Assembly (NCBI RefSeq): GCF_003201195.1
Contig: NZ_QICQ01000012.1
Location: forward strand, 1 to 64,000
DNA from: Nitrosomonas eutropha
GTDB lineage: Bacteria; Pseudomonadota; Gammaproteobacteria; Burkholderiales; Nitrosomonadaceae
Length of the DNA stretch: 64,000 bases
Direction of reading: 5' to 3'
Within the stretch, counting starts at the first letter, position 1; the number at the start of each line of letters is the position of its first letter. The notes under the pieces are model-generated. The model searched no databases. It had not been told where the DNA came from and saw only the letters and a program-made list of their open reading frames with translations. This document shows positions 42,909 through 52,206 of the stretch, in pieces. The translations under genes and the position numbers were made by a program.

Positions 42909-43451
42909 TCAAGGCATGCTGCCCGGCACATTTTTTTGATCATCGATCTGTTGCGTCCCCTGTCCTCCGGTACCACTGGTAGCCAGAGTGAATTTCCAGC
43001 TCTGATAACTCTCGGCATTTTCAAACGCCGCATAATCCGCCGGGAAGCTGGTTCGCTTGATCGGCACATTTGTCGAAAGACTGTAAATACCGATGACCCC
43101 CCCATCCTCCTGCCTGATCAGCCCCCAGTTGTGGCTGCCGGTCATCGGATCATAGTAAATTTTTCTGAGATGCCGTTTAACAACCGGGGAACGCTCATCT
43201 TTAAGTAATTGTTCCAACGATTCCGGGTAGCGCCCGGCGCCTCCCCCGGCGGCTTGGGAATCATTGTAATAAGATTCAATCGCCCGCCTAAACTGATCTC
43301 CCACAAACAGTAATTCCTGCTCCTTCTCCCGCCTGGCTTCTGTTTGCCATACCAATCCGGCGGCAGCCAGCATCACGCCCGCCAGCATAACAGCAAACAA
43401 CATCCAGATATAAATATATCCCTGTTCTTCTCTGATCCGTTTCATCACCAT
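42909..43451 (-). CDS. Pilin-like protein lacking Glu5
   Basis: 180 residues. A basic leader is followed by Gly and a hydrophobic helix (EEQGYIYIWMLFAVMLAGVM), the layout of a type II pseudopilin. The mature residue 5 would be Trp, not the Glu found in major pilins, as also happens in GspK-type tip subunits. The body has RYPESLEQLL and YYDPMTGSHNWGLI, features shared with GspG-like proteins. Last pilin-like gene of the operon, overlapping the previous gene by seven bases. It could cap or initiate the pseudopilus. The C-terminus (GTGGQGTQQIDDQKNVPG) is low-complexity. Confidence 0.8.
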   Translation of the reverse strand: MVMKRIREEQGYIYIWMLFAVMLAGVMLAAAGLVWQTEARREKEQELLFVGDQFRRAIESYYNDSQAAGGGAGRYPESLEQLLKDERSPVVKRHLRKIYYDPMTGSHNWGLIRQEDGGVIGIYSLSTNVPIKRTSFPADYAAFENAESYQSWKFTLATSGTGGQGTQQIDDQKNVPGSMP

Positions 43452-43900
43452 TTTTCATAAAACGTCCCGTCCAGCGCCTGCTTGTCGGAAATGGTATGTA
43501 CATCAAATACGCCTTCCATTTCAGGATCAGGAGGTGGTATTTCCACCCAGATATTTTCCCCAGTAATCGGGTCAACCGGTACTGCACGAATATAGCGATC
43601 CTCAACCAGCTGATTCAAATCAGCCGGATATTTGCCAGTATCGGCATAATATTTATCGATAGCATCGCGCAAAATACCAAGGTTCTGCCTGAGCACCGTT
43701 TCCTTCGCCCGATCAACGGATGTAAAGTAACGTGGCGACACAATGGTGAGCAAAATAGCAATAATTGTCATGACAACCAGCAGCTCGATCAGTGTAAACC
43801 CACGCTCACGCAACCGTATAAAATGTCCATCAGGCTGATCTGCATCAACTAGATGATGGCCACTAAAAAAACGGCTTTGAACGATTGATGACAAACCCAT
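43445..43900 (-). CDS. GspG-like pseudopilin (second of the distal three)
   Basis: About 151 residues. The prepilin peptidase motif ERGFTLIELLVVMTIIAILL is complete, with Gly before the cut and Glu5 in the mature protein. The leader before it is long (about 34 residues). The body carries DAIDKYYADTGKYPADLNQL and VPVDPITGE, as in GspG. ATG at 43900 is preferred over a TTG two codons upstream. It is nine bases downstream of the previous pilin-like gene and overlaps the next one. Confidence 0.88.
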   Translation of the reverse strand: MGLSSIVQSRFFSGHHLVDADQPDGHFIRLRERGFTLIELLVVMTIIAILLTIVSPRYFTSVDRAKETVLRQNLGILRDAIDKYYADTGKYPADLNQLVEDRYIRAVPVDPITGENIWVEIPPPDPEMEGVFDVHTISDKQALDGTFYEKW

Positions 43901-43909
43901 CAGCAAATT

Positions 43910-44413
43910 TTACCATTGGTTATAAGGAATCCCGTTCAACCCCACCTTTTCCGACAATGAATAAACATCATAAACATCGTCCCCTTCTTCAGGATGATCG
44001 GGTGAGCTGGCGTAACTGCGCTTACCCCAGGTTTCGGCAGCCATTACATCAGAATCGGGAAACATGGGATCACGCGGCAGCCGGCGCATAAAAAAGATTT
44101 TTTTCTTGTCCGGATCCTTGGTATCGTCTACCCCCATCTCCAGATCTTCCAGTTTGCGGGGATAGCCGGTTTCATCAGCTTTCTTCTCCACCCGTCCTTC
44201 ATCCGCCGCCTGCTTGTAAGCATCAATCGCTGTACGAATCTGACGCAGTGCAGTACGCAACGCCTGCTCCTTTTCTCGCTTGGCGACCATTTCACCTAAC
44301 GGCATTGCAGCAGAAGCCAGGATTCCCATAATCACCACCACAACCATTAGTTCAACCAGCGTAAAACCTCGACAAGCCTGAAAATGACAGTTTTCTGGAA
44401 ACACTTTTTGCAC
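43910..44413 (-). CDS. GspG-like pseudopilin (first of the distal three)
   Basis: 167 residues with GTG as the only start before the leader. The motif CRGFTLVELMVVVVIMGILA has Gly at -1 and Glu5. Then come a long helix (KREKEQALRTALRQIRTAID) and a C-terminal part with LPRDPMFPDSD and VYDVYSLSEKVGLNGIPYNQ. It lies 20 bases after the secretin gene. The end NGIPYNQW is like that of the next protein (DGTFYEKW), so the two probably arose by duplication. Confidence 0.88.
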   Translation of the reverse strand: MQKVFPENCHFQACRGFTLVELMVVVVIMGILASAAMPLGEMVAKREKEQALRTALRQIRTAIDAYKQAADEGRVEKKADETGYPRKLEDLEMGVDDTKDPDKKKIFFMRRLPRDPMFPDSDVMAAETWGKRSYASSPDHPEEGDDVYDVYSLSEKVGLNGIPYNQW

Positions 44414-44433
44414 GATCGTTTTCAGAGATACCT

Positions 44434-46737
44434 TTATTGAATCCGGATAGTTGCTGTCGGTGGCACGTCCACTTCAATCGCCTGTCCGGTTTCATCTCGC
44501 ACCTGCAGATTCTGTAACGCGATTTCGGTTGAACCCGGATTTGTACTAATCACCTTGAAACGTAATACTGCCGTCATTCCAGTAGGTTGATCCCGTCCAA
44601 ATTTCAGGTTGCGCATGCCGGATTTTTCTCCGCCATCTATCAACTCCAGCGCCTCCGGATCATAGATCAGGTTCAACTCACCGGACAGCATGGAATCCTG
44701 TGTCACCAGCCTGACAGTAGTGGTAAATTCCCGTCCCATTGTCACGCTTTCCGGTGCCCGCAATGTCAGCGAAGGTGACGCAACACTTCCTGCCTGGGTG
44801 ATAGCTTCTTCAAACGGATCAGATTCCGTGCCGAGCAATCCGGCAGATCGTGCCGCCTGGCCAAATGCGGCATAGCCACCACCGACTGAAGCGCTGCCTG
44901 AGGATTCCATGGCTAGTGATTGCGGAGCCGTTTTCCGGATAGTAACAGGAAGTTTTCCGGCAGCGCTGGCTGTACCGGAATAAAATTCACTCTCAAAATG
45001 GTTGGGCTGAACGACATTACGAATAATATGCGGTGTGATCAGCAAAATTATTTCGGTTTTATTATGTTTCCTGACCTGCTTGGAAAAAATATCCCCCAGT
45101 ATCGGAATCTCGGTCAGTCCAGCGATACCCGATTTTACCCGGCTCAGATCGTCCTGAATCAATCCGGCAAGTACCTGTGTTTCCCCATCGCGCAATTCCA
45201 ACACTGTTTCCGCAGTGCGTGTACCGATGACAATGGCTGTGGCCGCATTATCTCCCCCTCCGGATCTCTTCTCGCCCAGATTACTACTGACCTCCAGCAA
45301 TGCTTTCAGTGTTACCTCATTGTTGGTTCTAACGACTGGTTCAACCTCGAATTTCAATCCGACATCAATATAAGTCGCTGAAGCAGCCGACCCGACATTG
45401 GCGGTATTGGTCACGGTGAACACCGGCTCCTTGTTGCCGATATGGATTTTTGCCTTTTCCCGACTTTTAACGCGAATACGGGGATTGGCCAGCACATCCG
45501 CGTTAGTCAGCGTTCTGCCAAAATCAATTTTTGCCTGATTACTAATGGTAAAACTCCGCAGACCTTCAAATCCCGCATTCTTGATCATGCTCATTTTCAC
45601 CACGGAATCAGCTGCCGCCTGGGCAGGTGCACCCACTCCAGGGATGGCGCTGAATGTCACCGAAGTAGGCATATTCGGCCCCAGCTCCAGTGTGTTATCA
45701 CGCTTCACTTCCAATACAACCACATCCAGCATCACCTCGGGATCAGGAAAATCATTGATTGCAACCAGGCGTTCCACTAACCGGATCATCTCCAGCGTAT
45801 CTCTGATCACAAACAGGTTGAGTTTTTCGTTAACGTAGATATCACGCGCCTTGACCAGCCCACGGATCATAGCCACCATCTGTTTGACATCGGTATTAGC
45901 GACATGGAAGCTGCGCACTACCAGCTCCTGATAATCTTTTTGCTTGGCCGGCGTATCCGGATAAATCAACAGCGTGTTGCTGTTTAACACCTTATAAGCG
46001 AGCTGGTTGGTCAGAAGCAACAATTTCAGCACATCTTCAATGGAATTGTCCCGTACAAACATCGAAGCCGTTGCTTCCTGCTGAACATTGCGATCAAACA
46101 CAAAATTGATACCAGCCGTGCGGGAAATAAGTTCAAATATGGCTTTTAGTGATGTATCACGAAACTCCATGGTAATTGGCTTGCTGAACTCGGAGATCAG
46201 GGATAATTCGGATGTCTCGGCCCGTGCAATCCGTTCACTAAGCGCCTTGATCAGCTGCCTGGCTTCGGATTGCATGGGATTATTTGCCAGTACCCCTCTT
46301 ACGATTTTTTCCGCACCTTCCACGTCATGATGCGCAAGCGCTTCTTTTGCCTGATTCACCAGCACAATATGACGGCGCTCCAGCTCAACTGCTTCCAATC
46401 CTTCCCGGGCACGTTCATTATTGACACTGACACCCAGGACTCGTTGATAATCCAGCTCCGCCTGCTCCAAATTGCCTGCCATCCGGAAGCCATCTGCCTC
46501 GAATAAAATCTGGCCAATGATGGAATCACGTTCTCTGGCCAGAGTCGCACTCACTTCCCTGTTATCTGGTTCCTCGCGCGCAGCTTGCTCCAGCTTGCTC
46601 AATCCTTCTTCCAGCCGACCTTCCGCGATCAGCTGTTTTCCTTCCAGGAAGGAGGGGTTTCGTGTCATTTGTGTTGCACAACCGGTGATCAATACACACA
46701 ATAGCAGCAGCACAAAAAAATTTCTCCCTCTATTCAT
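44434..46737 (-). CDS. gspD: Secretin of a type II-like secretion system with C-terminal cohesin-like domain
   Basis: 767 residues. Lipoprotein signal peptide MNRGRNFFVLLLLCVLITGC, a TPR-like region to about 165, an STN/N0-type domain (FRDTSLKAIFELISRTAGIN), N1-type domains, then the secretin channel (about 375-570) with VLAGLIQDDLS and GIAGLTEIPILGDIF. After a Gly/Ala-rich linker, residues about 650-767 form a cohesin-like beta domain (LSGELNLIYDPEALELIDGG). That tail is not in classic GspD. It forms the outer-membrane ring through which substrates pass. The gene symbol is given by family, not by orthology. Confidence 0.9.
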   Translation of the reverse strand: MNRGRNFFVLLLLCVLITGCATQMTRNPSFLEGKQLIAEGRLEEGLSKLEQAAREEPDNREVSATLARERDSIIGQILFEADGFRMAGNLEQAELDYQRVLGVSVNNERAREGLEAVELERRHIVLVNQAKEALAHHDVEGAEKIVRGVLANNPMQSEARQLIKALSERIARAETSELSLISEFSKPITMEFRDTSLKAIFELISRTAGINFVFDRNVQQEATASMFVRDNSIEDVLKLLLLTNQLAYKVLNSNTLLIYPDTPAKQKDYQELVVRSFHVANTDVKQMVAMIRGLVKARDIYVNEKLNLFVIRDTLEMIRLVERLVAINDFPDPEVMLDVVVLEVKRDNTLELGPNMPTSVTFSAIPGVGAPAQAAADSVVKMSMIKNAGFEGLRSFTISNQAKIDFGRTLTNADVLANPRIRVKSREKAKIHIGNKEPVFTVTNTANVGSAASATYIDVGLKFEVEPVVRTNNEVTLKALLEVSSNLGEKRSGGGDNAATAIVIGTRTAETVLELRDGETQVLAGLIQDDLSRVKSGIAGLTEIPILGDIFSKQVRKHNKTEIILLITPHIIRNVVQPNHFESEFYSGTASAAGKLPVTIRKTAPQSLAMESSGSASVGGGYAAFGQAARSAGLLGTESDPFEEAITQAGSVASPSLTLRAPESVTMGREFTTTVRLVTQDSMLSGELNLIYDPEALELIDGGEKSGMRNLKFGRDQPTGMTAVLRFKVISTNPGSTEIALQNLQVRDETGQAIEVDVPPTATIRIQ

Positions 46738-46757
46738 GACACCCTTTATGGACAGCT

Positions 46758-47303
46758 CTAATTGATAAGCAGTGTTTGCCTGACACCCAAGGGAAGATAA
46801 ATCAGTTCAACTGCATCCTCCTGAATCCGACCAATCCGGTATTCCGCATTGATCCTTTCCCCCACACCAGCAACATAATTTTGATCTGCCTGGGCCAGAA
46901 ATATCCGGGTTTTTCCTTCCGCAACCACTCGACCCAGATATTCAAACTGTAATGGTGGCGCAGAGGGTGTCGGCGGCTGTCGCCTGACTTCTTCCTGCCT
47001 GGATTGGAGAATTTGCGGGTTAAAACTGCTATCTACAGCAGTGCGTTTCGGCACCCAGGAAGTCACAGCAAATATATCATCTGCCCTGGCACTAAATTTT
47101 CGTTTTCCCAATTGATCGACCGGCAACGTTTCACGGGTTTGTCCAACAGTGTGTTTGTCGCCTGAAGAACCAGATACCGGTTGTACTGCCTGTACTACAT
47201 CATCCACAGCCTGTTCACTCTCATCATCAACCAGCAATGCTGCTAGTACAGTAGCCGCCAGAGCACCCCAGAGCATCCATTTCCGATAAACCGCGCTGGC
47301 CAT
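46758..47303 (-). CDS. GspC/PilP-like inner-membrane protein
   Basis: About 181 residues from the ATG at 47303. One N-terminal membrane segment (KWMLWGALAATVLAALLV) precedes a Pro/Gln-rich linker and a small C-terminal beta domain (PLQFEYLGRVVAEGKTRIFL to VRQTLLIN) like the HR domain of GspC and PilP. This domain normally contacts the secretin, which is encoded 20 bases downstream. A TTG nine codons upstream is a possible earlier start. Identified by position and topology more than by motif. Confidence 0.7.
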   Translation of the reverse strand: MASAVYRKWMLWGALAATVLAALLVDDESEQAVDDVVQAVQPVSGSSGDKHTVGQTRETLPVDQLGKRKFSARADDIFAVTSWVPKRTAVDSSFNPQILQSRQEEVRRQPPTPSAPPLQFEYLGRVVAEGKTRIFLAQADQNYVAGVGERINAEYRIGRIQEDAVELIYLPLGVRQTLLIN

Positions 47304-47418
47304 ATCAGATCCCGCAACCAGATTCAGCAATTGACGAGATACATCCAGTAGATAAGCGAGGCTGTGAGCACCGCGTAGTGCTGCAGCTCATCCGAGCAGC
47401 CATTTAATCAGCGTCTCC

Positions 47419-47976
47419 CTAATAGTCATTCAGATAAAGGTACATATTCAAGCGTGCCTCCACACGGCCAGTCTGTACGGTTTCACGTTTAATCGCGATA
47501 TCCGCCAGCGCCAGTGTTGGCATCGCCTGCAGCGCTTCTGCAAGAAACGCACGAATCTGGGGGTAAGTTCCGCGCAATGGCAACTGAATCTCATAACGGA
47601 TCAGCTTAGATTCTTTTTCCATCGTCAGCCGGTAATCACTGCTGTTCAATTCCACGCTACTGTCTCGCGCAATCCTATCAAGCTCACTGATCCAGTACGG
47701 GGAGGAATCACTGCGCGGAAGAAAATCATAAAAAACCTGCAGGGCCTGGCTGTCACTCAGCCCTGCCTGTCTCACAGAATCAGGTTGCTCCTGTTGCTGT
47801 ACCGTTTGCACCCTGTTTTTTAATTCCTTCAGGGTCTGCTGTTGGGGCAATACGGCCGCCATAAAAAATACCAGTGTCAGCACAAGCAATCCCGCTCCCG
47901 TCTTGCCAATAGTACCCAGACAGGTAGCATGCCAGCGTATCCTGACCAGCCAGTTTTCTAAAATAATTCGTGCCAC
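47419..47976 (-). CDS. PilO/GspM-like inner-membrane protein
   Basis: 185 residues. A membrane helix (GAGLLVLTLVFFMAAVLP, about 28-46) leads into a coiled coil (LKELKNRVQTVQQQEQ) and a C-terminal ferredoxin-like fold (RYEIQLPLRGTYPQIRAFLA) as in PilO. It should pair with the PilN-like protein encoded just upstream, forming the inner-membrane platform. Start is GTG, overlapping the PilN-like stop by 19 bases, so translation is coupled. 115 bases separate it from the GspC/PilP-like gene. Confidence 0.75.
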   Translation of the reverse strand: MARIILENWLVRIRWHATCLGTIGKTGAGLLVLTLVFFMAAVLPQQQTLKELKNRVQTVQQQEQPDSVRQAGLSDSQALQVFYDFLPRSDSSPYWISELDRIARDSSVELNSSDYRLTMEKESKLIRYEIQLPLRGTYPQIRAFLAEALQAMPTLALADIAIKRETVQTGRVEARLNMYLYLNDY

Positions 47977-48509
47977 GTTGCCATGATTGAAAAAACAATA
48001 GGGTGATGCGAATCATCCTGCCGGGTTTTATAACTGGCCAGATGCACATTCCTAAATACAGGTTCCTGTTCCAGTGCCTGAACATATTCCACCAGGCCGG
48101 CAAGATTTCTTGCCTCACCTGAAATACGGACAGTACGCCCGGATACACTGGGCTGCAGCGACAGCAGTGCAACTTCCTTACTGGCGGCCAGCTCCAGCGA
48201 ATCAAACAACGCTTCCCAGGGAAAATTGAGCTGGCGTAAAATATCATTTACCTGTTCGAGTTCCTGCTGTGTTGCTTTGTTAATACGTGCCATTGGTGTT
48301 CTGGGTTGCCTGGTATGCTTCTGCTGCTGGGTCATACGTACTTCGCGCGATTCCCAGTAAGTGATCTTCGACATGGTTTGCTTGAGCTGGTAAACCGCAC
48401 TCAGCAGCAATGCAACGCCTAGCAGCAGCAACATATAATCGGCCACCGGGAGCCGCTGTCCGCGATAGGGGAAATTTAGCTTTAGACTACGCATGATTCT
48501 GCCTGTCAT
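47958..48509 (-). CDS. PilN-like inner-membrane protein
   Basis: 183 residues from ATG at 48509, or 178 from the ATG at 48494, both overlapping the end of the PilM-like gene. Short cytoplasmic head, one membrane helix (VADYMLLLLGVALLLSAVY), a polar coiled part, and a periplasmic domain with FDSLELAASKEVALLSLQPS and RISGEARNLAGLVEYVQALE, the pattern of PilN. It would link the cytoplasmic PilM-like protein to the PilO-like partner. Confidence 0.78.
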   Translation of the reverse strand: MTGRIMRSLKLNFPYRGQRLPVADYMLLLLGVALLLSAVYQLKQTMSKITYWESREVRMTQQQKHTRQPRTPMARINKATQQELEQVNDILRQLNFPWEALFDSLELAASKEVALLSLQPSVSGRTVRISGEARNLAGLVEYVQALEQEPVFRNVHLASYKTRQDDSHHPIVFSIMATWHELF

Positions 48510-49308
48510 CCACCTTTTTTATCCACGGGAAATGTGCAGGCACAGGATAGCTTTCATCCGGCCAGTGCACAAATTGCCAGCGAGAATCATATACATCAGG
48601 AAGTGGCCTGGCCAATTCGGGAGCAAACACATAAACCCGCTCTCTCAGTTGACCTGAACTGGACATGATCGACTCCTGCACCAGTGCCGATAACAGTTCT
48701 TCCTGCAAATTCTCTACTACTTTCTGATTGCGCACACCGCACCACACGCCATCAAGCAATGAAACCAGGCAGAAACGCCCCGATTCCACCAGAACAAACC
48801 ATATCTGCTTGTCATTCAACTGCTTTGACCAGTGATCCAGTGCCGCAGCGAGATAGGGCTCTATGTGCACAAGTAGCATTTCATGACGCTGTGCCAGTGC
48901 TTCCAGTTCTGATTGCAAATCGCGGGCAATGGCCGCGCATAATGTCCCGCCGTGGGGATCCCATATGCCAAGACTGAGCTCCCAGTTATCAACATGTTCA
49001 CCATAGATTTCACGCATCTGGAAACCAGCATAAGCCATCAGTTCATCCGGATTCGCCGGCGAAGACTGTGGTGCAATAACACCATAACGAACAAAGTAAT
49101 TGGATAGCGTGATGTGTAGTTCAGCACCTCGTCTGAAACTGTCATCCACCTGCCCGATCATCTGCTCCAGTACTTGCAAGGGAGCCTGCCACTGGCTTGC
49201 AGCATTCGCCTGACCACAAGTACCCGACTGCCTGAAGCGCTGCATGGGCTTGATGCCACGGGCAAAACCCACCAGATTGACCCGGCCGGGTGCCAAAAAA
49301 ACCTGCAT
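48487..49308 (-). CDS. PilM/GspL-like cytoplasmic protein
   Basis: 273 residues from ATG at 49308. No membrane helix and no strong motif were seen. Position between the GspE ATPase and a PilN-like gene, the size, and stretches such as ELHITLSNYFVRYGV and LLVHIEPYLAAALDHWSKQL point to the actin-like fold of PilM or the cytoplasmic part of GspL. It would couple the ATPase to the membrane platform. A GTG eight codons upstream is an alternative start and would overlap gspE. Confidence 0.6.
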   Translation of the reverse strand: MQVFLAPGRVNLVGFARGIKPMQRFRQSGTCGQANAASQWQAPLQVLEQMIGQVDDSFRRGAELHITLSNYFVRYGVIAPQSSPANPDELMAYAGFQMREIYGEHVDNWELSLGIWDPHGGTLCAAIARDLQSELEALAQRHEMLLVHIEPYLAAALDHWSKQLNDKQIWFVLVESGRFCLVSLLDGVWCGVRNQKVVENLQEELLSALVQESIMSSSGQLRERVYVFAPELARPLPDVYDSRWQFVHWPDESYPVPAHFPWIKKVDDRQNHA

Positions 49309-49312
49309 ACAG

Positions 49313-51007
49313 TTACGCCACAACCGTGACACGATTAGCCTCCTGTAAGCTGGTTTGCCCGGATTTCACCATATCCAGCGCTGCTTCACGCAAAAAATGG
49401 GTGCCATTCAGCCGGGCAGCTTCCTTGATCCGACGAATAGGTGCCTGCGCGATAATCAGCTCACGGATTTCATCGTTCAACAGCAAGATCTCAGCAATGG
49501 CGCTGCGCCCGCGATAACCACTGCCTCGGCAGTGCCCGCAACCTTTTGCAGAGTTGAAATCAAACTGTTCCGCCTGTTCCAAAGGAATCCCCGATTCCTC
49601 GATCATCTGATGATCCGGTTGCTCAGAAACCATGCAATTTGGGCATAACAAACGCACCAGCCGCTGTGCCACGATACCGTTCAGTGCCGAAACAAAGCTG
49701 TAGGGATCCACTCCCATGTGCGCAAACCGGCCGATTACATCAAATACATTGTTGGCATGCACTGTGGTAAACACCAAGTGCCCCGTCAATGCAGCCTGAA
49801 TAGCGATTTGTGCGGTTTCAGCATCACGGATTTCTCCCACCATGATCTTGTCGGGGTCATGCCGCAAAATTGAACGCAGCCCTCGGGCAAATGTCAATCC
49901 TTTTTTTTCGTTAACGGGTATCTGCAGCACACCCGGCAATTGGTATTCGATCGGATCTTCGATAGTGATGATTTTGTCCTGGCCGTGGTTAACTTCAGAA
50001 ATAGCAGCATAGAGCGAAGTTGTTTTGCCGCTGCCGGTCGGCCCGGTTACCAGCAGCATGCCATATGGTTCTGCGCTGAGACGACGTATGCTGGCAATAG
50101 CAGCGACATTGAATCCCAACTGATTCAGTGTCAACCCTTCAATATGATCGGTCAGCGCCTGACGGTCCAGAATTCGCAGCACCGCATCTTCCCCAAAAAT
50201 GCTGGGCATGACCGACACGCGAAAATCAATTTCCCTGCCCTGGATGGATACCTTGAAGCGACCATCCTGCGGAATGCGGCGTTCGGCAATATCCAGATCC
50301 GACATTACCTTGATGCGGGAAATCACCTGTTCAGCCAGATCCGTCCCCTGCATCGTACCAATGCTGGTGAGTACGCCGTCGATCCGGTATCTGATGGACA
50401 GCGCACCTGGCGTGGTTTCCAGATGGATATCGCTTGCCTGAGATTTATGTGCATCGTACAGTGTTGAATGCACCAGGCGCACCACCTGGCTGGTACCTTC
50501 ATGTATCGTTTTGAGCGACAACTCCTCAATACCAGTTTGAATCAGGTTTTCCCGGGCAGAAGTCAGAACATTATCCATCGCGCGCATACTCTGTTCCTGC
50601 TGCGCAAAAAAGGCAGCCAGATCTGCTGGATGTACCAGATGCCACAGCGCATTGACCGGCACATATTCTTCCACCCAGTCACGCAGGCTCGGCCGGAATG
50701 GATCACTGACGGCAAGCAGATACGACTGATCCGGTTTTTGCAACAACACGCACTCATGCTTGACCGCCTGAGCAAAAGGCAACTTGTCAAAAGCCGGATA
50801 TAACGCATGCAAATCGCTCATGGAGAGCATCGGCACACGCAGTGCTCTACTTAGTGCGACTATCAGTTCATCCGGAGTACCTTGCCAGGTTTCTTCCAGC
50901 ACCTTGATCAGCGACGTACCATGGATGACAGCCTGCTCCCGTGCCTGGCGAAGTTGGGCTGCATCAATTACCGGTTGGTCCAGCAGGGCGACCTGCGTCT
51001 GCGTCAA
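49313..51007 (-). CDS. gspE: Type II secretion ATPase GspE
   Basis: 564 residues. An N-terminal GspE/MshE-like domain is followed by the ATPase core with Walker A GPTGSGKTTSLYAAI near 320, an Asp box (ITIEDPIEYQ), Walker B GEIRDAETAQIA and the zinc module CPNC plus CGHCRGSGYRGR. It powers pseudopilus assembly. The start is TTG, whose bases overlap the gspF stop (ATTGA), with GGGAG eight bases upstream. The next ATG is far inside the conserved N-terminal domain. Confidence 0.95.
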   Translation of the reverse strand: MTQTQVALLDQPVIDAAQLRQAREQAVIHGTSLIKVLEETWQGTPDELIVALSRALRVPMLSMSDLHALYPAFDKLPFAQAVKHECVLLQKPDQSYLLAVSDPFRPSLRDWVEEYVPVNALWHLVHPADLAAFFAQQEQSMRAMDNVLTSARENLIQTGIEELSLKTIHEGTSQVVRLVHSTLYDAHKSQASDIHLETTPGALSIRYRIDGVLTSIGTMQGTDLAEQVISRIKVMSDLDIAERRIPQDGRFKVSIQGREIDFRVSVMPSIFGEDAVLRILDRQALTDHIEGLTLNQLGFNVAAIASIRRLSAEPYGMLLVTGPTGSGKTTSLYAAISEVNHGQDKIITIEDPIEYQLPGVLQIPVNEKKGLTFARGLRSILRHDPDKIMVGEIRDAETAQIAIQAALTGHLVFTTVHANNVFDVIGRFAHMGVDPYSFVSALNGIVAQRLVRLLCPNCMVSEQPDHQMIEESGIPLEQAEQFDFNSAKGCGHCRGSGYRGRSAIAEILLLNDEIRELIIAQAPIRRIKEAARLNGTHFLREAALDMVKSGQTSLQEANRVTVVA

Positions 51008-52188
51008 TTGATACTCCCGGCCAGCTCAAAAATTGGCAGATACATGAGAATGATGATACCGCCGATGACAGTTCCGATTACTGCCATCAACAGCGGCTCG
51101 ATCAGTTTGGTGGTCCACTCAACCCAGCGCCCGATTTCTTCATCGTGAAAATTGCCGATACGCTCCATCATGTCGCCCATCATGCCGGTACGCTCACCCA
51201 CCCGCAACATGCGGCTGCCCACTGCAGTAGTCAGTTCTGCACGCTGCATCGCACTGGAAATAGTGCTACCTTCACGAATCAGTGTTGCGGCAATTTTTAC
51301 GCGGGGACGAAAATGTGGTTGCAACAGATCACTGACCATTTCCAGCGCCTGTGTCACGGGAATCCCGCCACGCAGCAACATGCCCAGCGTTTTATAGAAA
51401 CGGGCAAGCTGGTAAACCCGCATCCGCTCGCCAATTGCCGGAATACGCCATAGCGCTTGCAACAGGTGCGCCCGAACTTGCGGTTGTGAAAGTGTGTAAA
51501 ACACGGCGGCCAGCATAACCGTTACAACGCCTGCCAGCATCCAGCCGTTTTTTTGCACCAGATGCCCCCATTCGATTAACAGCATGGACATCCAGGGCAG
51601 ATCCGTACTCATATCTTCATAGATGGCACTGAATTTTGGCACAACAAACACCAACAGAAAAATGGCCACCAGCCCCCCCAGCACCAGCAGCAAAACCGGA
51701 TAGATGGATGCACCCACCAGTTTCTTGCGAACCAGATCCATTTGTGACTGGTAAGTCAGATAACGTGTCAGCGCTTCTGCCAGATCTCCCGTTTGCTCGC
51801 TGGCGCGAATCGTGGCGACGTACAGCGGCGGAAATGTTTGCGGATGAGATTCCAGAGCACGCGAGAGTGTCATCCCCTCATGCAATCGCACCAATATCTG
51901 CTGCAGCAATTCGCGCACCGCACTGTCTTCTTCTTTCTCAACCAGGGTTTCAATCCCCTCCACCAGATTCAGGCCGGCTGTCAGCAAGGCAAGCAGTTCC
52001 TGGGAGAAATTAGATAACGGAAACCGCGAACGCGGCCTGGAAAACAAGCTTGAGAAATTCCGCCGGATACTCAGTACCACGCCACCCTGGGCGCTAATCT
52101 GATTGCGAACATCGGCTTCGCTGGCCGCCTCAAGTTCAAGCAGCACAGCGCCTTTTCCGGTCAGTAAAGCTTTTACTGTGTAGCGCAT
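51004..52188 (-). CDS. gspF: Type II secretion inner-membrane platform protein GspF
   Basis: 394 residues with two T2SSF domains, each ending in a membrane region: GASIYPVLLLVLGGLVAIFL near 165-190 and IEPLLMAVIGTVIGGIIILM near the C-terminus, plus a third helix near 220. Typical pieces are LLTAGLNLVEGIETL and LRGGIPVTQALEMV. It anchors the pseudopilus motor with GspE. ATG at 52188 is preceded by a TTG one codon earlier. It follows gspG closely and overlaps gspE by four bases. Confidence 0.93.
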   Translation of the reverse strand: MRYTVKALLTGKGAVLLELEAASEADVRNQISAQGGVVLSIRRNFSSLFSRPRSRFPLSNFSQELLALLTAGLNLVEGIETLVEKEEDSAVRELLQQILVRLHEGMTLSRALESHPQTFPPLYVATIRASEQTGDLAEALTRYLTYQSQMDLVRKKLVGASIYPVLLLVLGGLVAIFLLVFVVPKFSAIYEDMSTDLPWMSMLLIEWGHLVQKNGWMLAGVVTVMLAAVFYTLSQPQVRAHLLQALWRIPAIGERMRVYQLARFYKTLGMLLRGGIPVTQALEMVSDLLQPHFRPRVKIAATLIREGSTISSAMQRAELTTAVGSRMLRVGERTGMMGDMMERIGNFHDEEIGRWVEWTTKLIEPLLMAVIGTVIGGIIILMYLPIFELAGSIN

Positions 52189-52206
52189 CAATGGGATTGA
52201 ATACGG

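Noticed and set aside
42820..42911. A plausible coding tail (SVSLNPFAQDQSAPDVSA and following Pro/Gln-rich residues) in another frame just after the last pilin-like stop
   Set aside because: It could mean a frameshifted C-terminus, but in that frame a stop separates it from the gene and no single simple slip repairs it. It was not annotated.
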